64,000 nucleotides of DNA, from positions 2,418,001-2,482,000 of the forward strand of contig OZ260100.1 in the NCBI GenBank assembly GCA_965284565.1. Direction: 5' to 3'. The notes under the pieces were generated by a model. The model was given only the letters and a program-made list of their open reading frames with translations. It did no database searches and was not told where the DNA came from. This document shows, in pieces, positions 17,259-23,480 of this stretch. Position numbers and translations under genes: made by a program. Each line of letters starts with the position of its first letter. Within the stretch, counting starts at the first letter, position 1. This stretch comes from BRH-c54 sp965284565. Its GTDB lineage: Bacteria; Bacteroidota; Bacteroidia; Flavobacteriales_E; Vicingaceae.

Positions 17259-18016
17259 TTATGTTTTTTTATTACACCATATTTTTTTTGATATGGAGAG
17301 AGTAAAAATAGCAAAATAAATATGGATGAATTAATTATTTTATGTATCCATTTAGGCATTTTTTTAATGAAGGAATATTGTTCAAATAGTAATTGTAAAA
17401 TCAGGAAAGAACGTATTTTTAAGCAAATAGCTTTTTTTTTATGTTTATATTCACCTCTAATTACATCAAAAACAACAATTACTCTTTTTTTATCAGATAA
17501 ATTCCACGCTTCATGTTTATTGGCATCATTAAAAATTAATAGTTTGTTGTTTTTCCATTCAGCATCTTGGTTATTTACTCTAAAACCACATTTTGGCAAA
17601 CCTTCCGGAATATCTATTCCTAAGTGACATCTGTAAAAAGTATTTGAATCTCCGTGATGAGCTTTAATTTTTTCTCCAGCTTCTAAAATATTAATTGATA
17701 TGGATACAATTTCAGGAAAATGAGCTAAAAGATTATTAAAGACAGGAGTTAATGTTAGTGCCTTATTAATTTTTATTCCCCAAGTTAAAAAACTATATGT
17801 TTTCCAGCCAGATTTTTCTGTTAACCCTTTAATGAAGTACCCCTTAGGAGTAAAATCTTCTGAGCTGATTATTTGAGTCATTTCTGTAGCTATCTCATTT
17901 GAGTTAGCTTCTATAGCTTTTGCCCAATCAAAACTTTCAGAAGAATAAAAATTAGGTGTATCTGAATAGTGTTCAGACGAAAAATAAGCAAACCATTCTT
18001 CTTTTAATTGTTTCAA
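17255..18016 (-). CDS. Aspartyl/asparaginyl beta-hydroxylase family dioxygenase (2)
   Basis: Same fold as its neighbour: 'KAHHGDSNTFYRCHLGI' and 'FNDANKHEAWNLSDKKR' supply both Fe-binding His residues and the 2-oxoglutarate-binding Arg. There is no ATG near the N-terminus. The frame is open to 18055, where another TTG occurs, but alignment with the neighbour (which begins shortly before the conserved 'W-F-x-x-F-S-S') favours the TTG at 18014-18016. That gives 253 residues starting 'MKQLKEEWFAYFSS' and leaves a CAAATTTA box (minus-strand TAAATTTG) at 18053-18060 as a possible -7 element. The alternative TTG start would overlap this box. Divergent from the third paralogue across about 107 bp. 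Confidence 0.8.
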   Translation of the reverse strand: MKQLKEEWFAYFSSEHYSDTPNFYSSESFDWAKAIEANSNEIATEMTQIISSEDFTPKGYFIKGLTEKSGWKTYSFLTWGIKINKALTLTPVFNNLLAHFPEIVSISINILEAGEKIKAHHGDSNTFYRCHLGIDIPEGLPKCGFRVNNQDAEWKNNKLLIFNDANKHEAWNLSDKKRVIVVFDVIRGEYKHKKKAICLKIRSFLILQLLFEQYSFIKKMPKWIHKIINSSIFILLFLLSPYQKKYGVIKKHN

Positions 18017-18123
18017 AATAATTACCTTTAATCTTGAATTTGGTATAATAATCAAATTTATAATAATTAATTAAGATTATAGCATAATTGGTGGTAAATC
18101 AATTATTAAATAGGTGATTAACT

Positions 18124-18783
18124 ATGGAGAATCAGACATCAAATTTTCATCGTAATTTTTTTGATTGGACAGAGTTATTGGAGTTAAACTGGGAAATTAT
18201 AAGAGATGAATTAATGCATGTTTATTACAATCATGACCAACTAATTTATAAAAGCAATTGGTTTTTAGCTCACCCTCATTATGTAGATTCGAAAACAAAT
18301 AAAGCCTGGAAGACTTATGAATTTGTTTTTTTTGGGATTAAACAATTAGGGCATTGTCAGAATTGCCCAAAAACAGCTGAGTTGCTAGAAAAAATACCAA
18401 ATTTAGTTACTGCACAGTTTTCTGTATTAGAACCACGTACTAAAATATCACCTCATAAGGGGTTTACTAAAATGGTATTGCGAAACCATTTGGCATTAGA
18501 AGTACCTTCTTCAACACTATGTAAAATTAAAGTTGAAGATGAAGAAACCTCATGGAAAGAGGGAGAAGTTATTACCTTTGATGATAGTAAAATGCATGAA
18601 GCGTGGAATTTATCAGACAAACCAAGAATGGTATTAATGATAGATGTGTCTAATCCATCTATGCCTTATTCCTCAGAAGAAATTTGCAATTATAAAATTA
18701 AAAATATAGATGATCCGTTTTTATTGAGCATGGCCAATAAATTAACATGGAAAAAATGGTTAAATCAAGGCTATTTTGATTAA
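18124..18783 (+). CDS. Aspartyl/asparaginyl beta-hydroxylase family dioxygenase (3)
   Basis: 219 residues, the only plus-strand gene between 9925 and 33148. Core motifs are 'SPHKGFTKMVLRNHLALEVP' (Fe-binding His, then Arg-Asn-His) and 'FDDSKMHEAWNLSDKPR' (second His and 2-oxoglutarate Arg). Compared with its two neighbours the Gly-Asp-Ser-Asn after the first His is Gly-Phe-Thr-Lys, and the hydrophobic C-terminal extension is absent, so this copy is soluble and probably has a different substrate. Its stop codon directly abuts that of the convergent GNAT gene (18783/18784) with no spacer. Confidence 0.85.
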   Translation: MENQTSNFHRNFFDWTELLELNWEIIRDELMHVYYNHDQLIYKSNWFLAHPHYVDSKTNKAWKTYEFVFFGIKQLGHCQNCPKTAELLEKIPNLVTAQFSVLEPRTKISPHKGFTKMVLRNHLALEVPSSTLCKIKVEDEETSWKEGEVITFDDSKMHEAWNLSDKPRMVLMIDVSNPSMPYSSEEICNYKIKNIDDPFLLSMANKLTWKKWLNQGYFD

Positions 18784-19398
18784 TTAAAGTAAAGCATTTA
18801 TTTTATCTAAATTAACTTCACTTTTTTCTCCAATAATACTATAAGAGCCATCTGTTTCGGTATAGTTTTTTGCTGCTAATCTAAGTTTTTGGGCATTTTT
18901 GTTATAACTCTCTTTTGTTAAAACATACCATTGGTTTTTGGCTTTTTCCTGACCTGGAATTAATACATAGCCTAACATTTTGTTATATTTAATGGCTTTA
19001 GTATTTTCTGGCAAAATTCTTATGAATGATTTGTCACCAATTTTTAATTCATTAAAAATAAAATCTAATAAAATTAGTGAAGCAAAAATGGGGTAGGGAG
19101 TGTTTAAGAAATCATCATCCCAAATAAAAATTCCTCCTTCTCCATATTCTTCATTTATATTAACATCTTTACAATTAATTACGCCAATTGGAGTGTCGTT
19201 AATAATAATTAAAAAATAATAGTTAAAAGGATTGTTAACTTTTTTAAACCACTCAATTTGTTCTTTCTTAGAGATCTTTTTTTTATACCCCATATATTTT
19301 CTAATATTTGGGTGATTACGCCATTTACGAATTAACTCAATGTCGTTTTTATTAATTCTTTTAAGAGAGATTCCATATTGATTTAATATAAAGGTCAT
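18784..19398 (-). CDS. GNAT family N-acetyltransferase (RimJ/PseH-like)
   Basis: 204 residues with a GNAT fold of the RimJ/RimL type. The N-terminal 'LIRKWRNHPNIRKYM' (about 22-36) is the usual start of this subfamily, and 'IRILPENTKAIKYNKMLGY' (about 131-149) is the C-terminal CoA-side helix motif. PseH-like members acetylate amino sugars, others acetylate protein N-termini; the position after a GT2 gene (four-base overlap, ATGA) and near acyl-carrier genes supports an amino-sugar or acyl-intermediate substrate, by inference. About 50 residues follow the GNAT core and have no motif I recognise. Confidence 0.8.
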   Translation of the reverse strand: MTFILNQYGISLKRINKNDIELIRKWRNHPNIRKYMGYKKKISKKEQIEWFKKVNNPFNYYFLIIINDTPIGVINCKDVNINEEYGEGGIFIWDDDFLNTPYPIFASLILLDFIFNELKIGDKSFIRILPENTKAIKYNKMLGYVLIPGQEKAKNQWYVLTKESYNKNAQKLRLAAKNYTETDGSYSIIGEKSEVNLDKINALL

Positions 19399-20339
19399 AT
19401 TTCTTCATCAATTGAATATAATGGTCGGTTATTCATTAGTTGAAACATTTTACTAAGATATTCACCTAATACACCAAGTATAAAAATAATAAGACCTGAT
19501 GAAAATAAAATGCTAACAATTATTGATGTGTATCCGGGAACAGCTATGTCATGTATTATTTTTCTAGAAAGATAGAAAAAACCTATTCCAAAATTGATAA
19601 ATGAAAAAAAGAACCCAAAATATTTAATCATTTTTAAAGGGAATAGTGATGAGTACAGAACAACATCGCCAGTTAACCTAACTAAGTTAAATAATGAATA
19701 ATTAGATTTAGACCTTGTGCTTTTATTGTGTTTTACATCAACATAAGCTATAGCATTGGTGTACCATAAAAAGACTTCATCTATAAAAATAAGATGAGTT
19801 GCTTCAGCAGCTATTTTTTTTGCTAATTGTGCATTAATTAACCTAAAGCTTGAGCCTTTTACACTATTACTCCCTTCAATTATTTTTGCAATTTTTTGAT
19901 AAATAAATTTGAATAATTTTCGAGTTACAGAACGTTCCGTATTAGAATAGTTACCATAAACTACTTTTGAATTACTAGAGTTTTGTTCGTTAATTAATAA
20001 TTGAATTTGCCCTGGATTAACTTCTAAATCATCATCTATGGTAATAATATAATTTCCAGAAGCCTTAACAAACCCAACGCAAGTTGTAATGTGTTGTCCG
20101 TGATTTTTAGTTAACTTAATACCTTTAATTATAGTTGTATGGTTTCTTTGTAATTCTAAAATAATTTCCCAAGAGTTATCTTTACTGAAGTCGTCTATAA
20201 GGATTATTTCATAACTATAGTTAGTGGATTGAAAATAATCCATTAAGCATTCAGAAAGTTCCATTAAACTTTTTGAGGCGTTATAAACCGGCACTACTAC
20301 CGAGTAATCTACTTTATGCTCCTGCTGTAAGTCCACCAT
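19395..20339 (-). CDS. Family 2 glycosyltransferase, polyprenyl-phosphate type (GtrB/DPM1-like)
   Basis: 314 residues. The GT-A domain (about 8-220) begins 'YSVVVPVYNAS', has the nucleotide-side 'IILIDDFSKDNSWEII' and the metal-binding Asp-x-Asp in 'YIITIDDDLEVNP' (about 98-110). Two C-terminal transmembrane helices (about 228-255 and 262-290) match the GtrB/DPM1/ArnC group that loads a sugar onto polyprenyl phosphate at the cytosolic face. The product could feed the TMTC-like enzymes, which use such lipid-linked monosaccharides; this link is inference. Its N-terminus overlaps the SDR gene by 26 bp and its stop overlaps the GNAT start. Confidence 0.85.
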   Translation of the reverse strand: MVDLQQEHKVDYSVVVPVYNASKSLMELSECLMDYFQSTNYSYEIILIDDFSKDNSWEIILELQRNHTTIIKGIKLTKNHGQHITTCVGFVKASGNYIITIDDDLEVNPGQIQLLINEQNSSNSKVVYGNYSNTERSVTRKLFKFIYQKIAKIIEGSNSVKGSSFRLINAQLAKKIAAEATHLIFIDEVFLWYTNAIAYVDVKHNKSTRSKSNYSLFNLVRLTGDVVLYSSLFPLKMIKYFGFFFSFINFGIGFFYLSRKIIHDIAVPGYTSIIVSILFSSGLIIFILGVLGEYLSKMFQLMNNRPLYSIDEEI

Positions 20340-21060
20340 CTAATATAATTTCTGTGCCTGTAATCCATTTTGAGGCATCTGATAACAAAAATAAAACAGT
20401 ATTAGCTACATCAATAGGTTTTCCAATGCCTAAAGGGTATTTTTTTATATGATAATTATAAATTTCATCATCTAAATTTTCTCGAGTTTCTTCTAAAATT
20501 TTTGTTTCAACTAACCCTGCTTTAATACAGTTTGACCTTATTTTTTTTGACGAAAGTTCTAAAGCTAATGTTTTGCTATATGCTTCTAGTGCTGCTTTTG
20601 AGGAAGTATAAATCGCTCCTCCTTTGTAAGGAAAACTGCTAGAAATAGAAGATATAAATACTAATGAAGCATTACTATTTATTTTTTTGTTTCTAAGTAA
20701 ACCAGTCATTAAAAAAACAGCACCATCAAAATTTGGAGTTCTAACTGATTCTAAATGATTTTCATCAATAAATTGAACAGGAAAAAGTTTAACAAGTCCT
20801 GGGGTGTAAACAAAACCGTCAATATTTTCAATTGTTTCACAAAGATCGTTTATTTGGTTTTTATTAGTTACATCTAATTCAATAAAGGAAACTTTATTTT
20901 GTATATTTTCAGGTAGTTGAGTTTTTAATGTATTACAATTTCTTGAAGTGAGAATTAGTTTAGCTCCATTTTTAAGGCATTCTTTTGTTAACTCCATTCC
21001 TATACCGGATGAAGCTCCAATTATTAATATGCGTTTATTTTCTATGGAAAAGTTAGTCAT
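20314..21060 (-). CDS. Short-chain dehydrogenase/reductase (FabG-like)
   Basis: 248 residues, classical SDR. Cofactor motif 'IIGASSGIGMELTKE' (about 13-27), catalytic Ser in 'LVFISSISSS' and Tyr-x-x-x-Lys in 'GGAIYTSSKAALEAYSK' (about 148-164), and the C-terminal 'ITGTEIILDGGLTAG' typical of 3-oxoacyl-ACP reductases. Position directly after a KAS III gene (8-base overlap ATGACTAA) and near an ACP supports reduction of a 3-oxoacyl-ACP to a 3-hydroxyacyl-ACP. It could instead act on a sugar. NADPH preference cannot be judged reliably. Confidence 0.85.
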   Translation of the reverse strand: MTNFSIENKRILIIGASSGIGMELTKECLKNGAKLILTSRNCNTLKTQLPENIQNKVSFIELDVTNKNQINDLCETIENIDGFVYTPGLVKLFPVQFIDENHLESVRTPNFDGAVFLMTGLLRNKKINSNASLVFISSISSSFPYKGGAIYTSSKAALEAYSKTLALELSSKKIRSNCIKAGLVETKILEETRENLDDEIYNYHIKKYPLGIGKPIDVANTVLFLLSDASKWITGTEIILDGGLTAGA

Positions 21061-22111
21061 GCGAATAATCGTTAATTAATAAATGAGGTATAGCATCATT
21101 TTCTAAAAGAGCATTTCCCCAAGATAATCCAACTCCAAATCCAGAAAGTATTAGTTTTGTAGTATTTGTCTTTAAGTCCTCTACTAAGGCCATTGTAAGC
21201 GGTATTGATGCTGAACTAGTGTTGCCATAATCAGCCAATGAGTAAGGAACTTTTTCGGGATCTATTTTTAATTTTTTTCTTATGGTTTCGTTCATTATTA
21301 GATTTGCTTGGTGCATAATAAAGTAATCAATAGAATCAATATCAGTTTCTTTAATAATTAAAAAGTTTTTTATGCTTTTAGGAACAGTTGTAACAGAAAA
21401 ATTAAAAATATCAATGCCATTAAGTGCTAAGTTAAAACCATTTCGTTGAATTCCTCCTTCAAATTGTTTTAATATAAAAGAATTTTCATCTGGTAAGTTT
21501 CTAGTGCCACCATCAGTAATTTTAATTGCATCTTCACCAGAACCATCCGAATTTAAATCAAAAGACCATTTATTTTTTTTATTGGTTTTTTCTATAAAAG
21601 TTGCAGAACCAGCATCACCAAAAAGAGGGTAAGCACTTTTGTCGTTATAGTTACATGAAATAGTTGATACATCTCCCGCCAATAAAATTGCTTTTTCTAG
21701 ATTTCCGCTTTTTAGCATAGATGCAATAATAGATAATCCATAAACATATCCTGAGCATCCCAGTCCTATATCAAAAGCAATACAACTAGTTGATAAACCT
21801 AATTTATGTTGAGAAATTACAGCAGTAGAGGGTAAGTAATAATCTCTTGATTGAGTAACAAAAACTAATAAATCAATTTCACTCCTTTTCCAATTTATTT
21901 TATCAAAAAGATGGTTAGCAGCCTCTATAGCTAAATCTGATGTGGTAGTGTTTTTATTTGCTACACGTCTCTGTTTTATACCTGTTGTTTTTATAAGCAT
22001 CTCTCTTTCAGAAAGGGTAAGTAGCTCATAATTTTTGTTATGTACAACTTGTCTAGGAACAACTGTGCTAACACCTTTAATTTGTATGCCTTCAACATCA
22101 ATAAATCCCAT
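21053..22111 (-). CDS. 3-oxoacyl-ACP synthase III family protein (KAS III, FabH-like) (1)
   Basis: 352 residues with the complete KAS III triad: Cys in 'GLGCSGYVYGLS' (about 120), His in 'MHQANLIMN', and Asn in 'YGNTSSASIPL'. These enzymes start chain building by condensing acyl-CoA with malonyl-ACP, or act as acyl transferases in secondary pathways. It lies 5 bp after a dedicated ACP gene and overlaps the SDR gene, so the set KAS III-ACP-KAS III-SDR probably makes a short acyl chain that is then attached to a glycan. It is unlikely to be the housekeeping FabH, because a second, diverged KAS III sits in the same operon. Confidence 0.85.
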   Translation of the reverse strand: MGFIDVEGIQIKGVSTVVPRQVVHNKNYELLTLSEREMLIKTTGIKQRRVANKNTTTSDLAIEAANHLFDKINWKRSEIDLLVFVTQSRDYYLPSTAVISQHKLGLSTSCIAFDIGLGCSGYVYGLSIIASMLKSGNLEKAILLAGDVSTISCNYNDKSAYPLFGDAGSATFIEKTNKKNKWSFDLNSDGSGEDAIKITDGGTRNLPDENSFILKQFEGGIQRNGFNLALNGIDIFNFSVTTVPKSIKNFLIIKETDIDSIDYFIMHQANLIMNETIRKKLKIDPEKVPYSLADYGNTSSASIPLTMALVEDLKTNTTKLILSGFGVGLSWGNALLENDAIPHLLINDYSHD

Positions 22112-22116
22112 CTAAA

Positions 22117-22347
22117 TCAACTTTTTTTGACTATTAAGTCATATAAATCTTGAATGGTTTGAATTTCTTTTAAATCTTTACCAGAAACTTGAACATTATA
22201 TTCAATATCAACTAAAGCAATAATAACCAAAGCATGCATAGAACTCCACCAATCTATGTTGCGAATGTTGGTTGATGGCGTTAAAGTTCCCTTTTCAACT
22301 TCTTCTATTTCCTCCTCTAATTTTTCAATTAATTCTTGTATATTCAT
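22117..22347 (-). CDS. Acyl carrier protein, specialised
   Basis: 76 residues, acidic, four-helix ACP-like. The phosphopantetheine site lies in 'NIDWWSSMHALVIIALV' (about 30-46), where Ser36 occupies the place of the usual Asp-Ser-Leu serine. The motif reads Ser-Ser-Met, so the conserved Asp before the attachment Ser is replaced. Such departures are seen in ACPs of dedicated pathways, not in the fatty-acid ACP. Genes on both sides encode KAS III proteins with gaps of 5 and 12 bp, so it is the carrier for their products. Confidence 0.85.
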   Translation of the reverse strand: MNIQELIEKLEEEIEEVEKGTLTPSTNIRNIDWWSSMHALVIIALVDIEYNVQVSGKDLKEIQTIQDLYDLIVKKS

Positions 22348-22359
22348 AATGTCAATAAT

Positions 22360-23361
22360 TTAAAAGTATAAAATGGTCCCACTCCAAGAGAAACCTATTC
22401 CAAAACCAGCAATAAGCACTTTGTCACCTTTTTTAATTCTTCCTTCTCTTTGAGCTTCTTTAAGGCATAAAGGTATAGAAACAGAAACAGTATTTCCATT
22501 ATTTTCTAAATAATATGCCATTTTATCTGTTGGTATTTGTAACTTTCTCTGTATAGACTTTAAAATTATTTTACTGGCTTGGTGAAAAACAAATAGATTA
22601 ACATCCTCCATCTTTAATTTATTCTTTTCTAAAATTTCATTTACAAGTATAGGCACTTCTTTTATTGAAAAAGAAAAAACTTCTAAGCCATTCATCTTCA
22701 TTTGTCCTCTAGGCATTCCTCCAACATCATTATTTAACTCAAGCCATTCTTTATCTATCGGGTTTCTTAAACAACTTTTATCTACAAAAAGATGTTTTGC
22801 ACCACTGCCATCAACACCATAAACAAAATTACCTATATGATTTTCATGAGATTTTTCAACTAAAACAGCAGCACCAGCATCACTAAAGAGTGACCTTAAT
22901 GCAAAATCTTGCGGGTGAGAAACTAATCCGGGGGTATCTCCAAATAATAACAATACATTTGATGATTGTCCACTTTCTACAATTGCTTTTGCCATTCCTA
23001 AAGCATTGGTAAATCCCGCACAACCAGAAGGTAAATCTAAAGCACCAATATTTTTATTAAGATTTAGTCTATCTTGAAGTAAACAAGCGGTCATAGGAGC
23101 AATATAATCCAATCCTTCAGTGCAAAATAATATAAATTCTATTTGTTCTTTAGGGAATTTTGTCTCATTAAAAAATAGATTGGCTGCTTGGAAGGCTAAA
23201 TCTGAACCAATTATATCTTCAGAAGTATGAAATCGTTTTTTTATTCCTACTTTTTTATAAATGTCTTCAGCCGAGAATTCTTCAAAAGTGTTTGTTAAAT
23301 CTTCATTTGAAACTTCTTTTGAAGCTAATTGATAAGTGATGTGTCTTATTTCGCATCCCAT
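22360..23361 (-). CDS. 3-oxoacyl-ACP synthase III family protein (KAS III) (2)
   Basis: 333 residues, diverged from the other copy but with an intact triad: Cys in 'LPSGCAGFTNALG', His in 'FHQASKIILKSIQRKL', Asn in 'NGNTVSVSIPL'. First gene of the minus-strand acyl operon, about 120 bp after the previous gene's start of transcription zone and facing the end of a terminator. Two KAS III copies around one ACP suggest two successive condensations or one condensation plus one transfer step. It starts 'MGCEIRHITYQLASKEV', with an ATG and no clear Shine-Dalgarno site. Confidence 0.85.
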   Translation of the reverse strand: MGCEIRHITYQLASKEVSNEDLTNTFEEFSAEDIYKKVGIKKRFHTSEDIIGSDLAFQAANLFFNETKFPKEQIEFILFCTEGLDYIAPMTACLLQDRLNLNKNIGALDLPSGCAGFTNALGMAKAIVESGQSSNVLLLFGDTPGLVSHPQDFALRSLFSDAGAAVLVEKSHENHIGNFVYGVDGSGAKHLFVDKSCLRNPIDKEWLELNNDVGGMPRGQMKMNGLEVFSFSIKEVPILVNEILEKNKLKMEDVNLFVFHQASKIILKSIQRKLQIPTDKMAYYLENNGNTVSVSIPLCLKEAQREGRIKKGDKVLIAGFGIGFSWSGTILYF

Positions 23362-23438
23362 AAAGTATTCTAAAAAAAAGAGATTCTATTTAAAAGTAAT
23401 AAATTTAGATTAATGATATTATACGAAATAAATTAAAT

Positions 23439-23467
23439 AAAAAGAGGAACTCTGAGTTCCTCTTTTT
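23439..23467 (-). terminator. Rho-independent terminator after the 974-residue T9SS-type protein gene
   Basis: A perfect 13-bp inverted repeat (23439-23451 with 23455-23467) with a 3-base loop, ending in a U-run on either strand. It lies 13 bp beyond the stop of the 23481-26405 gene and upstream of the KAS III gene, isolating the two transcripts. Confidence 0.85.
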
Positions 23468-23480
23468 ATGGGGGTATTTT

